A stretch of 64,000 nucleotides of DNA from Paenochrobactrum gallinarii (GCF_014205685.1 NZ_JACIIU010000012.1:1-64000); one strand, 5' to 3'; positions 20,253-30,738 are shown, counted from the stretch's first letter. The notes: generated by a model not told the origin, from the sequence alone. Numbers and translations are program-made.

Positions 20253-20666
20253 CTATTGTCCATTATCAGTGTGTTTATCATCAAGCTGGCCGGAAGCGGC
20301 TTTATGCTTGAATTGCAGCGTAATCAGCACGCCTTTGAGCCAGCGCACCAAAACCAGACTCAAAACAATCGCCAAAGGTATGGAGATAATCAGATGCAGC
20401 CAAAGTGGCGGCTGAAAATTCGTCTCAAGCCAAAGCGCCAGTCCCAGCACAATAAAACCGATAATGAGAATGACAAAAACCACCGGCCCGTCACCGGAAT
20501 CTGCAAAGGAATAATCCTGTCCGCAGACATGGCAGGATTTAGCGACCTTCAAAAAGCCGTTGAATAATTTGCCCTCACCGCAATTCGGGCACCGGCCTAA
20601 AATACCGGCTTTAATCGGATCAACACCGTTACCAGTGGAATGGTTATGCTTTGTCATGAACTTCAT
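20253..20666 (-). CDS. DUF983 membrane protein with zinc ribbon
   Basis: A 137-residue protein: an N-terminal zinc ribbon with two CxxC knuckles (RCPNCGEG and SCHVCGQD, about residues 20-45) and two membrane helices (about 55-75 and 85-108). DUF983 proteins regularly sit beside ctaE and surf1 in alphaproteobacteria and are presumed oxidase-biogenesis factors, though no activity is established. The gene lies after a terminator-like hairpin that follows ctaE, and it nearly abuts surf1. Confidence 0.9.
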   Translation of the reverse strand: MKFMTKHNHSTGNGVDPIKAGILGRCPNCGEGKLFNGFLKVAKSCHVCGQDYSFADSGDGPVVFVILIIGFIVLGLALWLETNFQPPLWLHLIISIPLAIVLSLVLVRWLKGVLITLQFKHKAASGQLDDKHTDNGQ

Positions 20667-20721
20667 CTCCCATGGTCTTTTTGCGCCTTATTATTGCGCC
20701 ACGCAAGACTGCCGCATTAAA

Positions 20722-20750
20722 AAAGGCGGCTCGTGTCACCACAGCCGCCC
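20722..20750 (-). terminator. Hairpin terminator after ctaE
   Basis: The stem GGCGGCT / AGCCGCC with an 11-base loop is followed by a six-T run on the minus strand. It lies 23-50 bases beyond the ctaE stop, so DUF983, surf1 and downstream genes may need read-through or their own promoter. Confidence 0.7.
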
Positions 20751-20772
20751 TTTGATTTTAAACAAATCAATC

Positions 20773-21648
20773 TTAGTGATGGATCACACCACCCCAGCTT
20801 CCCCATACATACATGGTGAAGAAGAGGAACAGCCAGACCACGTCCACAAAGTGCCAGTACCAGGCAGCAGCTTCAAAACCGAAATGGTTCTTGCCGTCAA
20901 AATCACCGCGGATGGCGCGGAACAAGCAAACAGCCAGAAACACTGTACCAATGAATACGTGGAACCCGTGGAAACCGGTCGCCATGAAGAAGGTGGCACC
21001 ATAGATCGAATCTTTGAAGCCGAATGGCGCATAGGCATATTCATAAGCCTGTACGAAGGAGAACAACACGCCAAGCGCGACTGTAAGTGCCAAGCCTGCA
21101 ATCATACCGGTGCGATCTTTGACCAGCATTGCATGATGTGCCCATGTCAATGTTGTGCCTGAAAGCAGCAGAATGATGGTGTTATAAAGCGGCAGATGCA
21201 GCGGATCGAGCACTTCAATGCCCTGCGGAGGCCATATGCCGCCGGTATAAGCAGCGCGCGCAACTTGCTCGGCATCATTTGGGAAAAGGCTTGCATCAAA
21301 AAATGCCCAGAACCAAGCGGCAAAGAACATCACTTCGGAAGCGATGAACATGATCATGCCGTAGCGCAGGTGGATCGACACCACGCGGGTGTGATGGCCT
21401 TCTTTGCCTTCTTTGATCGTATCGCTCCACCAGCCATACATGCAGTAGAGAACGATGGCGATACCCATGACAAACAGCCATGGTGTCACCAGATTGATAC
21501 CGAACAGGTGCAGTTCACCGGCATTCAGGTAGCGCATATATGCAATGCCGCCAAGCGCCAGCACAAAGGCACCGACCGAACCGATAAACGGCCACGGGCT
21601 TGGTGCTATGATATGGTAATCATGATTTTTCTGATGGGTATCAGCCAT
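20773..21648 (-). CDS. ctaE: Cytochrome c oxidase subunit III
   Basis: Seven-helix core subunit of the aa3-type oxidase. The 291-residue protein shows HHTRVVSIHLRYGMIMFIASEVMFF, the conserved glutamates in helix III and SEVMFF, TGFHGFHVFIGTVFL and the final AAWYWHFVDVVWLFLF, all standard. It carries no cofactor; it stabilises subunit I and delivers protons. The start ATG is preceded by GGGGAGAGAC. It lies in the order ctaG-ctaE-DUF983-surf1. Confidence 0.97.
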   Translation of the reverse strand: MADTHQKNHDYHIIAPSPWPFIGSVGAFVLALGGIAYMRYLNAGELHLFGINLVTPWLFVMGIAIVLYCMYGWWSDTIKEGKEGHHTRVVSIHLRYGMIMFIASEVMFFAAWFWAFFDASLFPNDAEQVARAAYTGGIWPPQGIEVLDPLHLPLYNTIILLLSGTTLTWAHHAMLVKDRTGMIAGLALTVALGVLFSFVQAYEYAYAPFGFKDSIYGATFFMATGFHGFHVFIGTVFLAVCLFRAIRGDFDGKNHFGFEAAAWYWHFVDVVWLFLFFTMYVWGSWGGVIHH

Positions 21649-21699
21649 GTCTCTCCCCAGAGCTCCTCTGAATGCTTACTCGCAAAAGTGAAGCGATCG

Positions 21700-22314
21700 T
21701 TATAATTTCCCCTCACTGTCCAGTTTATCGCCAACCTTGGCCGCCGCAAGTGGCTTAGGCTCATCAATTGGAAAAAAAGTATAGGAAAGTGTGATTGTTT
21801 TTACATCTTTCAGATCCGGATCATTAACAAAATCCGGATCAACGAAGAAAAGCACCGGCATTTCCATATCTTCGCCGGAAGCCAGTGTTGTATCGGTAAA
21901 GCAGAAACACTCCACCTTATTGAAATAAGCGCCGGCACGGCCAGGTGTCACATTAAAGGTTGCTCGCCCATAGGTTGGCCCGTCAGACTTATTGATGGCT
22001 TCATATTTTACCATCGTCGTCTCACCGATTTTCAGCTCTACCTCACGCTGAACCGGCTTAAAATCCCACGGCAGGCCACCAGCTGTATTGGCATCAAAAC
22101 GAACTTTGATCGTTTGATTGAGGATTTTGTCAGAATATTGCTCAACACGCTGTGTCGTACCGCCGTAACCAGTAACCTGACAAAACAGTCGATAAAGCGG
22201 AACAGAGGCATAAGCTGCCCCCACCATACAGGCAAAAAAGCTTAGACACGCAAATGCGATAACACGGTTAGAAGTTTCCTTCTTGGCGTTTTTATCACCC
22301 TGCTGAATGCCCAT
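21700..22314 (-). CDS. ctaG: Cytochrome c oxidase assembly protein CtaG (Cox11)
   Basis: Copper chaperone for the CuB site of oxidase subunit I. It is a single N-terminal anchor (about 17-38) with a periplasmic Ig-like domain; the copper ligands are the two cysteines of VECFCFTDT (about 122-130), and a conserved Cys lies in [15 protein letters not shown]. The frame is open to 22380, but ATG 22314 is chosen because GGGAGGG lies 4-5 bases upstream. The product of 204 residues matches Cox11 length. Confidence 0.95.
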   Translation of the reverse strand: MGIQQGDKNAKKETSNRVIAFACLSFFACMVGAAYASVPLYRLFCQVTGYGGTTQRVEQYSDKILNQTIKVRFDANTAGGLPWDFKPVQREVELKIGETTMVKYEAINKSDGPTYGRATFNVTPGRAGAYFNKVECFCFTDTTLASGEDMEMPVLFFVDPDFVNDPDLKDVKTITLSYTFFPIDEPKPLAAAKVGDKLDSEGKL

Positions 22315-22337
22315 TCTTCCCTCCCCCTTAATATTCG

Positions 22338-22508
22338 TTACATTGGCCGGATCAGTGCATTCGCACCAAGCTTGGCCCATGTGCCGACATAAACAATAAC
22401 CACAAACAGCGCCAAGGCGATAGCCAGACCAACGGAACGGTTACGCTGTGCGCGCTTCTGCTTTTCTGTCGGCTTGATCAGTTCCAGCTCGTTGTTAGAC
22501 GTGCTCAT
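22338..22508 (-). CDS. CoxF-like small membrane protein, 56 aa
   Basis: A 56-residue frame beginning [18 protein letters not shown]: a polar basic N-terminus ([11 protein letters not shown]) followed by one hydrophobic helix (about 26-43, [19 protein letters not shown]) and a short tail ending ALIRPM. Its ATG overlaps the ctaB stop as ATGA and it ends just before ctaG, the exact place of the small CoxF protein in Rhizobiales and Paracoccus cox clusters. The role is presumably in oxidase assembly, but it is not known biochemically. Confidence 0.85.
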   Translation of the reverse strand: MSTSNNELELIKPTEKQKRAQRNRSVGLAIALALFVVIVYVGTWAKLGANALIRPM

Positions 22509-23473
22509 GCTATAACTCCAAATCCAACAAGGGCTTTATAAACCAGTACCTCTGCCAACAGTGTCGCAAACAGTCCTGACAGATAAAGCAGAGAAAAACG
22601 GAACAATTTTCTGGCACTCGCGATCATTGTTTCATGCGTCGGTGCGTGCAGCAAACGCCATGCATAATAAACAAAAGCCAGCCCCATAAGAATTGAAACG
22701 ACACCATAGGTAAGACCGGCAAAGCCCAATACCCATGGCAAAACACCCACCGGCGCCATGATCAGCGAATAGCCGACAATCTGTCGCTTGGTGGAGGCTT
22801 CACCCTTCACATTCGGCATCATCGGGATGCGGGCAGCTTCATAATCATTACTCATGAATAATGACAGCGCCCAGAAATGCGGAGGTGTCCAAAGGAAAAT
22901 GATCAAAAACAACACAATGCTGTCAAGGCTGATGGAGCCTGTAGCGGCTGCCCAGCCGATCATTGGAGGGAACGCCCCTGAAGCCCCGCCGATCACAATG
23001 TTCTGCGGGGTTGAGCGCTTCAACCACATGGAATAAATCACCACATAAAAGAAAATGGTGAAGGCAAGCAGCGCACCGGAAAGCCAGTTAACCAAAAGGC
23101 CAAGTGTCAGCACCGAGAGAACCGAAAGCGTCAGACCGAAAACCAACACTTGCTCTGGCGAGATCAGGCCAGCCGGTATCGGGCGGTTGCGGGTACGCTT
23201 CATGATGATGTCGATATCGGCATCATACCACATATTCAAAGCACCCGATGCACCGGCACCAACAGCAATGCAAAGGATGGTGATGGCGGCCAAAACCGGA
23301 TTCATATGCCCCGGTGCTGCCATCAAACCAACAAAGCCTGTAAACACCACAAGTGACATCACACGCGGTTTTAACAGCGTGATATAATCCGACGCCATCG
23401 CCTCAGAGAGACGATATTCATTATCGGAACTTATATTTTTCTCAATCACAGACATGATAGACCAGGCTCTCAT
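22505..23473 (-). CDS. ctaB: Protohaem IX farnesyltransferase (haem O synthase)
   Basis: UbiA-superfamily membrane enzyme that adds a farnesyl chain to haem b, the first step to the haem a of this oxidase. Of the family's two Asp-rich motifs, the first is clear, [21 protein letters not shown] (about 80-100); the second region reads [16 protein letters not shown]. About eight or nine hydrophobic helices fill the rest. Two ATGs are possible: 23473 (with AGGA very close) and 23455 (MSVIEK). A short hairpin, AAGGGT-GTGA-ACCCTT on the minus strand, lies just upstream of the first. It overlaps the CoxF-like gene by 4 bases. Confidence 0.95.
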   Translation of the reverse strand: MRAWSIMSVIEKNISSDNEYRLSEAMASDYITLLKPRVMSLVVFTGFVGLMAAPGHMNPVLAAITILCIAVGAGASGALNMWYDADIDIIMKRTRNRPIPAGLISPEQVLVFGLTLSVLSVLTLGLLVNWLSGALLAFTIFFYVVIYSMWLKRSTPQNIVIGGASGAFPPMIGWAAATGSISLDSIVLFLIIFLWTPPHFWALSLFMSNDYEAARIPMMPNVKGEASTKRQIVGYSLIMAPVGVLPWVLGFAGLTYGVVSILMGLAFVYYAWRLLHAPTHETMIASARKLFRFSLLYLSGLFATLLAEVLVYKALVGFGVIA

Positions 23474-23629
23474 TTCCTAAGGGTTCACACCCTTCATTCC
23501 TCATTGAACGATTTAAGCCGGACAATGAATATTTTCGAAAAGCTCAACCGATTTACGAAAACATTCATTTATCGTCACTGTCGGCTTCCGGACGGCGATA
23601 TGCCGCCCGGAAGTCTTATTAGTATTCTC

Positions 23630-25312
<1,683 letters not shown>

Positions 25313-25321
25313 TTACCGGAA

Positions 25322-26209
25322 TTAATTGCCGGCAGCTGCCACCTTATTTGTTGCCTGACCACCTTCAACAGCAGCCCTCAGCGCCTTATTGGCACCGTTT
25401 ACGTCAGAAGCCGCCGCTGCCAACCAAGTTTCATAATTTGCCTTGGAAACAACACGGACTGCAATCGGCATGAACGCATGATCCTTGCCGCAAAGCTCGG
25501 AACACTGGCCATAATAAAGGCCTTCACGGTCAGCCTTGAACCAGGCTTCGTTCAATCGACCCGGTACCGCATCCATTTTCACACCAAAAGCCGGAATAGC
25601 CCATGAGTGAATAACGTCGGCTGCTGTAACCAGCAGACGGACGGTTTCACCAACCGGCACAACCACTTCATTATCAACAGCGAGCAGACGCGGATATTTC
25701 GCGATATCTTCTTTACCTGCATCAGCACGTTCGCCTTCCTGAAGCATCAGAGAATCAAAGCTGACTTGATTTTCAACCTGATATTCATAGCCCCAGTACC
25801 ACTGATAACCGGTCGCTTTTACGGTCAGTGCTGCATCATCAGGCGAATATTGCGCTGTCAGAAGCTGAAATGACGGAATAGCAATACACACAAGTGCTAT
25901 TACCGGACCAGTCGTCCAGATAACCTCAATCATGGTGTTATGGCTTGTTTTAGACGGAACCGGATTGGCACTGGCGCGGTACTTCAAAATGACCCAGAGG
26001 ATCAGAAGAAGCACCAGTGTCGTCACCGGAATAATGAACCAGAGTGTATACTCTTCAAACCATTTTATCTGCTCCATAATACCGGTAGCAGGTTCTTGGA
26101 ATCTGTATTCCCAATCGCGCGGCTGGTCTGCCTGCGCAGATATACTGGTCCACAGAAGTGCCAGAACACCAAATACGGTGCCCATTGATGTGGCAAAAAT
26201 CTTTCTCAC
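25322..26209 (-). CDS. ctaC: Cytochrome c oxidase subunit II
   Basis: Electron-entry subunit holding the CuA centre. It has a signal peptide (about 1-25 from the GTG start), two membrane helices (about 45-70 and 85-110), then a periplasmic cupredoxin domain with the CuA ligands in HSWAIPAFGVKMDA and CSELCGKDHAFM and the aromatic GYQWYWGYEY patch for electron transfer. The frame is open to 26299, but the GTG at 26209 has GGGAGAGA upstream and puts the signal peptide at the N-terminus (295 residues). It is the first gene of the long minus-strand oxidase run, with its promoter in the following 376-base gap. Confidence 0.96.
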   Translation of the reverse strand: MRKIFATSMGTVFGVLALLWTSISAQADQPRDWEYRFQEPATGIMEQIKWFEEYTLWFIIPVTTLVLLLILWVILKYRASANPVPSKTSHNTMIEVIWTTGPVIALVCIAIPSFQLLTAQYSPDDAALTVKATGYQWYWGYEYQVENQVSFDSLMLQEGERADAGKEDIAKYPRLLAVDNEVVVPVGETVRLLVTAADVIHSWAIPAFGVKMDAVPGRLNEAWFKADREGLYYGQCSELCGKDHAFMPIAVRVVSKANYETWLAAAASDVNGANKALRAAVEGGQATNKVAAAGN

Positions 26210-26585
26210 CAGAATTCTCTCCCATTGTAGCCTTTTGCAGGCTGGACGCCAGCTATCCCTACAAAAACAACCGCCATCCCCCATTTGGCGTTCAACCACA
26301 CCTTAGCGCACACCGCAAGGAAGGCGAATATGTTATCATGCGGCATTTTTGCGCGTGACCATGTAAAATAAAGAAAAAATCCCTAAAGAGTTTCAATCAA
26401 AATCTTGTGCATAGTGGCGCAGTTTCGGCTCTTTTCTCACAATTCCGCCCTGTTTTAAGTCAATTTCAATAAAAATGCGCAACATCTCATTGGAAGTCTT
26501 ATCATTTCGCCTTATTGAAGATGATAATATACTTTTTATGCCGGTACAGCGCCATAGTACCACGGTGATTCGATCTGGAGCTTCC
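26210..26585. other. Gene-free gap: divergent promoter region of ctaC and ialB-family gene
   Basis: A 376-base spacer with an AT-rich centre. It must hold the promoter of the oxidase operon (minus) and that of the IalB-family gene (plus). A short inverted repeat, GGTAC-N9-GTACC, lies near 26552. I see no RNA gene, terminator or credible small ORF; the open frames here lack ribosome binding sites. Confidence 0.6.
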
Positions 26586-27176
26586 ATGACTGTTCGTAAA
26601 ATTTCTCAGCAATTAGCAATTTTCTCTTTGTGTCTTGGTGGCATTTTTGCTGGTTCATCCAGCATCTCCCTTGCCCAGAACACCGCACAGCAGCAAGCGC
26701 CGACTGCTACCGAACAGACAAGCACTACGAGCACTGCGGGCAATCAAAAAGGTACGCTGCGCTCCAAACATGGTGAATGGTCAATCCTTTGTGACACACC
26801 GGCAGGAGCCCAGAACGAACAATGCGCCCTCATCCAGAATGTTGTCGCAGCAGACCGTCCTGAACTGGGCCTTTCCGTCGTCGTGTTAAAAACGGCTGAC
26901 AATAAAGCACGCATCTTACGCGTACTGGCACCTCTCGGCGTTTTGCTGCCAAACGGCCTTGGCCTTAATGTTGATGGCAAAGATATTGGCCGCGCTTATT
27001 TCGTGCGCTGCTTTGAAGATGGCTGCTATGCAGAAGTCATCCTTGATGATGCTTTGATGAAAACCTTCCGTGCCGGCAAATCGGCCACATTCATCGTGTT
27101 CCAGACACCGGAAGAAGGCATTGGTATTCCTGTTGATTTGAAGGGCTTTGCTGAAGGCTTTGACGCTCTTCCTTAA
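26586..27176 (+). CDS. Invasion-associated locus B (IalB) family protein
   Basis: A secreted periplasmic protein of 196 residues named after Bartonella IalB, an invasion factor; the family is widespread in free-living Rhizobiales, so the name does not imply virulence. A signal peptide is present (MTVRKISQQLAIFSLCLGG, cut after ISLAQ near residue 31), then a Gln/Thr-rich linker and the IalB domain with KHGEWSILCDTPAG, ENEQCALIQN-like spacing and FVRCFEDGCYAEV (paired cysteines). ATG 26586 with GGAG 5 bases upstream is preferred to the outer ATG at 26475, which would bury the signal peptide. Confidence 0.88.
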   Translation: MTVRKISQQLAIFSLCLGGIFAGSSSISLAQNTAQQQAPTATEQTSTTSTAGNQKGTLRSKHGEWSILCDTPAGAQNEQCALIQNVVAADRPELGLSVVVLKTADNKARILRVLAPLGVLLPNGLGLNVDGKDIGRAYFVRCFEDGCYAEVILDDALMKTFRAGKSATFIVFQTPEEGIGIPVDLKGFAEGFDALP

Positions 27177-27247
27177 ACAAGCGGTTGTTCTTCACTGTTG
27201 AAACGCCTACATCCTGCAAATGTGATAAGTTTGCAGGATGTATTTTT

Positions 27248-28660
27248 ATGAAAAGCCTGATTGATAGTTTTGACGCCAATCGCGACGATATTCAGCGTAT
27301 TTTAAGCCAGACACTGCAAGGCAGCGATGATGGCGAGCTTTATCTGGAATATGGCGAAGCCGAATCATTGGGCTTTGATAATGGCCGGTTAAAAACCGGT
27401 GCTTTCAATCAGGATCAGGGCTTTGGTCTGCGAGCGGTTGCCGGTGAGGCCATTGGTTATGCCCATGCAGGTGAATTGTCACTTGCGGCATTAACACGTG
27501 CAGCGGATGCTGTTTCTGCTACCAGCCACGGCTATAGTGGACAATATAGTGCTGCACCGCTTGGCACCAACCGTCAGCTTTACACCGATGAAAATCCGAT
27601 CGGCTCTCCGGGTTTTGATGCCAAAGTGCGGCTTCTCCAAGAGATTGACGCCTATTTGCGCGCCAAAGATCCAAAAGTGCGTCAGGTTTCCGTATCTGTT
27701 GCAGCATCCTGGAAACAAGTTGAGATTTTGCGTGCCGACGGCCATTTCGTGCGTGATGTGCGCCCGATGGTTCGTCTCAACGTGTCTGTTGTTGCAGGTT
27801 CCGGCGACCGTCAGGAAACCGGCTCTTTCAGCCATGGCGGACGTGCGCTGTTTGGTGAATTTATTGCAACTGACGCATGGCAATATGCAGCTGATGAAGC
27901 ATTGCGTCAGGCACTGGTTAATCTGGAGGCCGTGCCCGCACCTGCCGGAACCATGGATATTGTGCTTGCCAATGGCTGGCCGGGTGTCATGCTGCATGAA
28001 GCCGTTGGCCATGGTCTGGAAGGTGATTTCAACCGCAAGAAAACCTCAGCTTTTGCAGGCCTGATGGGGCAGCAGGTTGCCTCTAAAGGTGTGACTGTTG
28101 TTGATGACGGCACCATCATGCAGCGTCGAGGCTCACTCACAATTGATGATGAAGGCACCCCAACCAATCGCACCGTGCTGATTGAAGATGGCAAGCTTGT
28201 TAATTACATGCAAGATCGCCAAAATGCCCGCCTGATGGGGATGCAGCCAACCGGCAACGGACGCCGCGAATCTTATGCCCATGCCCCTATGCCCCGTATG
28301 ACCAACACCATTATGCTGTCCGGTGACAAAACACCGGAGGAAATCATCACGTCGGTCAAAAACGGTATTTATGCTGTCTCCTTCGGTGGCGGTCAGGTGG
28401 ACATCACTTCCGGCAAATTCGTGTTCGGCTGCACCGAAGCTTATAAAATCGAAAACGGCAAAATCACTGCCCCTATTAAAGGCGCAATGCTGATCGGCAA
28501 TGGTCCTGAAGCCATGCAGCGCATCACCATGCTAGGCAACGATTCAAAGCTGGATAACGGCACAGGCAATTGCGGTAAAGGCGGCCAATGGGTGCCTGTC
28601 GGCGTTGGCCAACCGCATTTGCGTATGGATCAGATGACTGTCGGCGGCACGGCTGTTTAA
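27248..28660 (+). CDS. tldD: Metalloprotease TldD
   Basis: Zinc protease subunit that acts with TldE/PmbA on unfolded peptides and in maturation of modified peptides and antitoxins. The 470-residue product has the HExxxH zinc motif in HEAVGHGLEGD (His250, Glu251, His255), the conserved GRRESYAHAPMPRMTNT block and a C-terminal GNCGKGGQWVPVGVGQPHLR. ATG 27248 has AGGA 9 bases upstream and gives the usual family length; the longer frame from 27185 is unlikely. No tldE partner is in the window. A strong terminator and repeats follow. Confidence 0.96.
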   Translation: MKSLIDSFDANRDDIQRILSQTLQGSDDGELYLEYGEAESLGFDNGRLKTGAFNQDQGFGLRAVAGEAIGYAHAGELSLAALTRAADAVSATSHGYSGQYSAAPLGTNRQLYTDENPIGSPGFDAKVRLLQEIDAYLRAKDPKVRQVSVSVAASWKQVEILRADGHFVRDVRPMVRLNVSVVAGSGDRQETGSFSHGGRALFGEFIATDAWQYAADEALRQALVNLEAVPAPAGTMDIVLANGWPGVMLHEAVGHGLEGDFNRKKTSAFAGLMGQQVASKGVTVVDDGTIMQRRGSLTIDDEGTPTNRTVLIEDGKLVNYMQDRQNARLMGMQPTGNGRRESYAHAPMPRMTNTIMLSGDKTPEEIITSVKNGIYAVSFGGGQVDITSGKFVFGCTEAYKIENGKITAPIKGAMLIGNGPEAMQRITMLGNDSKLDNGTGNCGKGGQWVPVGVGQPHLRMDQMTVGGTAV

Positions 28661-28697
28661 TTTTAAAAAAAGCTTTTGTTTATAAAAATCAAAGCAT

Positions 28698-28745
28698 AAG
28701 AGCGGTTTTCGATGAAAGTGATTCATGAAAACCGCTCTTTTTATT
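28698..28745 (+). terminator. Intrinsic terminator after tldD
   Basis: A 13-bp stem (AAGAGCGGTTTTC / GAAAACCGCTCTT), extended inward by GATGAA / TTCAT pairing, ends in a long T-rich tract. Confidence 0.85.
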
Positions 28746-28746
28746 T

Positions 28747-28797
28747 TAGAGCATAATTCCTTAAACCTGGATCAGTTTAAGGTAAAATTATGCTCTA
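28747..28797. repeat. Palindromic intergenic repeat, AGAGCATAATT type
   Basis: The arms TAGAGCATAATT (28747-28758) and AATTATGCTCTA (28786-28797) are exact, and inner arms CCTTAAAC and GTTTAAGG extend the stem to about 20 bp with a 3-base bulge. The AGAGCATAATT core resembles short palindromic elements scattered between genes in Rhizobiales. That it is multi-copy is inferred from this resemblance; only this copy is in the window. Confidence 0.65.
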
Positions 28798-28808
28798 ATT
28801 TTAAAGTG

Positions 28809-28852
28809 TTAGAGCGACCTTTGTGTGCCAAGTCTGGCAAACGGCGCTCTAA
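28809..28852. repeat. Second palindromic repeat, TTAGAGCG type
   Basis: The arms TTAGAGCG (28809-28816) and CGCTCTAA (28845-28852) with an inner TGCCA / TGGCA pairing form a hairpin of the kind known in Brucella-group intergenic regions (AGAGCG...TTTGTG...CGCTCT). It abuts the stop codon of the minus-strand GNAT gene, so it may also shape the 3' end of that mRNA. Confidence 0.6.
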
Positions 28853-29302
28853 TCAGCTATTCAGCACCATCGTCAGCTGTGCAAATGGCAATCCATCATC
28901 ATCCGTTTCATCACGCTGAATGATTTCAAAACCATATCGCTGATAAAGTTTCACGGCCTTCTGATTACGTTCATAGACCTGCAATTCCAGATGTTTTTTC
29001 AAATCATGCGCATGTTGCAATAGTTTTAAACCATAGCCCTGCCCTTGAAAATCCGGATCAACAAACAGGCCACCAATAAAATTATCGATGAAACCAACAA
29101 AGCCAACCACCTGATCATCACTGACAATCACCCAGTTTTCCGCCTGTAAAAGATAGACATCTTTCATTAGCTGATGCTGATCTTCCAGCAATTCATACCC
29201 AAGAAAACCATGGGCGATTTTAGAGGCACGCAACCAAATATCGGCCGAACGCTCGACATCCCCTGCAACCATAGGGCGGATAAAACTTGTTCTTTCTTTC
29301 AT
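28853..29302 (-). CDS. GNAT acetyltransferase, YjaB-like
   Basis: A 149-residue single-domain GNAT protein. The acetyl-CoA loop is DFQGQGYGLKLL (Q-x-x-G-x-G), preceded by the beta4 strand NFIGGLFVDPD and followed by LQVYERNQKAVKLYQRYGFEI. The N-terminus IRPMVAGDVERSADIWLRASKIAHGFL resembles E. coli YjaB. The substrate is unknown. It is single-gene, ending at a palindromic repeat and starting beside a 206-base gap that contains a short ORF and a hairpin. Confidence 0.88.
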   Translation of the reverse strand: MKERTSFIRPMVAGDVERSADIWLRASKIAHGFLGYELLEDQHQLMKDVYLLQAENWVIVSDDQVVGFVGFIDNFIGGLFVDPDFQGQGYGLKLLQHAHDLKKHLELQVYERNQKAVKLYQRYGFEIIQRDETDDDGLPFAQLTMVLNS

Positions 29303-29360
29303 GAAAGCACCTGAAGAGTTAATTATATGCGAAACTCACTACCCAAAATTCGGGCAATAC

Positions 29361-29420
29361 TTATTGTGATTTTGAGCCCATGGCCAAAATCGAAAATCCG
29401 ACAATAAGAACGCTGCGCAT
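29361..29420 (-). CDS. Possible 19-residue hydrophobic micropeptide
   Basis: A short frame MRSVLIVGFSILAMGSKSQ follows a clean AAGGAG at 29430-29425 with 4-base spacing. The peptide is basic at the N-terminus then hydrophobic, like a tiny membrane peptide or a signal-peptide remnant. It lies between rlmD and the GNAT gene on their strand. There is no homologue I can name; it could equally be chance, or the decayed start of a lost gene. Confidence 0.35.
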   Translation of the reverse strand: MRSVLIVGFSILAMGSKSQ

Positions 29421-29434
29421 AAATCTCCTTCAGT

Positions 29435-29465
29435 TGAAGACAGCCGCTATCGGCTGTCTTTTTAA
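29435..29465 (+). terminator. Hairpin with T-run on the plus strand, no plus-strand gene upstream
   Basis: The stem AAGACAGCCG / CGGCTGTCTT with a CTAT loop is followed by TTTTTAAG on the plus strand. All flanking genes are on the minus strand, where no T-run follows, so this terminator points to a possible short plus-strand RNA, or it is a leftover. Confidence 0.6.
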
Positions 29466-29508
29466 GATTAGAAGCGAAATCGCTGTTTAAGTCAACGAAA
29501 TGTTCATC

Positions 29509-30738
29509 TTATTTCTTGGTCAGCAGAGCAACTGTTTCCACATGTGATGACCACAGGAACTGGTCAACCGGCACGATCTTGTCGATCTTATAACCACCTT
29601 TAACCAGAATGGATAAATCCCGCGCCAATGTCACCGGATTGCACGAAACCGCTGCAACTTTTGTGACTTTAGACTTTGCCAGTTCGCGCGCCTGCTCCTC
29701 AGCACCAGCGCGTGGCGGATCAAACACAACGCCCTGATAAGGCGTCAATTCGCGCACCAGAAGCGGACGACGAAACAGATCGCGACGCTCAACTGTCACC
29801 GGCTTCAAGCCCTGCACATGACGAATACCGCGATCAAGGGCTGCCAAAGCCGGCGCATCATTTTCAATGCAGTGAACGGCATTTTTCTCGGCAATACGCA
29901 AACCAAATGTACCAACACCGCAGAAAAGGTCGGCGGTCTTTTTAGACTTGCCCATATGTCTGGTGACAAGTTCCACCATCGTTTCTTCAGCAGCTTGCGT
30001 TGCCTGCAAGAAGCTGCCAGACGGAATATTGACCGGAACTTTGCCAAAATGAATAAGCGGCTTTTTGGGTTCAACAATAATTTCACCGTCAGAGGCAAGG
30101 CGCGCGAATTTATGCGCCACCACATATTCGGTCAAAGCAAGCCGTGTTTTGTCATCCGGCGAACCGCAGCCTTGTGCTGCAATATCAAGGCCGGAGGCTG
30201 TAACTGTTACCGCTAATTTAAAAGGCTTGGAACCGGGCGCGATGACAGAAGCAAGGCCGCGTAAATCTTCCAGCCGATCGGTGATTTCAGGCACGGCCAC
30301 CACGCATTCAGAGATATTGATAATCTCGTGGCTCAAATGACGATTGAAGCCCAGCAGCATCGCACCTTCAGTTTTGCGGGCAGCAAAAACCACACGGCGG
30401 CGGCTATAAGGCGCACAAGCCACCAATGGCTCCGGTTCCACATCAATGCCAAAGCCTTTAAGCGCAGCCACGACGAGTCCGCGCTTCCACGCCTGATACG
30501 GTTCGGCCTGCCAGTGCTGCAAAGAACAACCGCCGCAATCTTCAAAATGCACACACACTGCGGCCTGACGCTCTGGTGAGGGCTCAAGCAAAGACATGAC
30601 GGTGCCGCGATTTTTATCACGCGCAATATTGGCTACTTCACCCGCCAGTGTAAACGGCACGAAAACCTGACCATCGGCGGTCATGGCAACACCATCGCCG
30701 CCTGCGCCTACCGAGCTGATTGTTACGCGTGTGCTCAT
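29509..30738 (-). CDS. rlmD: 23S rRNA (uracil-5)-methyltransferase, RumA/RlmD type
   Basis: AdoMet-dependent m5U methyltransferase. The 409-residue protein begins with a TRAM-like RNA-binding region (about 1-60), then the iron-sulphur cysteines in CVHFEDCGGCSLQHW (about 62-76) with a later Cys, and a C-terminal Rossmann domain with DLFCGVGTFGLRIAE, FDPPRAGAEEQA and the catalytic Cys in AVSCNPVTLARD. RlmD, RlmC and RlmCD cannot be separated by sequence alone; the target U is inferred. It overlaps tlyA by 4 bases. Confidence 0.9.
   Translation of the reverse strand: MSTRVTISSVGAGGDGVAMTADGQVFVPFTLAGEVANIARDKNRGTVMSLLEPSPERQAAVCVHFEDCGGCSLQHWQAEPYQAWKRGLVVAALKGFGIDVEPEPLVACAPYSRRRVVFAARKTEGAMLLGFNRHLSHEIINISECVVAVPEITDRLEDLRGLASVIAPGSKPFKLAVTVTASGLDIAAQGCGSPDDKTRLALTEYVVAHKFARLASDGEIIVEPKKPLIHFGKVPVNIPSGSFLQATQAAEETMVELVTRHMGKSKKTADLFCGVGTFGLRIAEKNAVHCIENDAPALAALDRGIRHVQGLKPVTVERRDLFRRPLLVRELTPYQGVVFDPPRAGAEEQARELAKSKVTKVAAVSCNPVTLARDLSILVKGGYKIDKIVPVDQFLWSSHVETVALLTKK

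Noticed and set aside
20560-21162. 200-codon plus-strand frame across DUF983 and ctaE
   Set aside because: Antisense to two conserved genes and their terminator; no ribosome binding site and no family resemblance.
23585-23613. Hairpin after ctaD as an intrinsic terminator
   Set aside because: The stem is good, but no T-run follows on the minus strand and ctaB expression would need to pass it; left unassigned.
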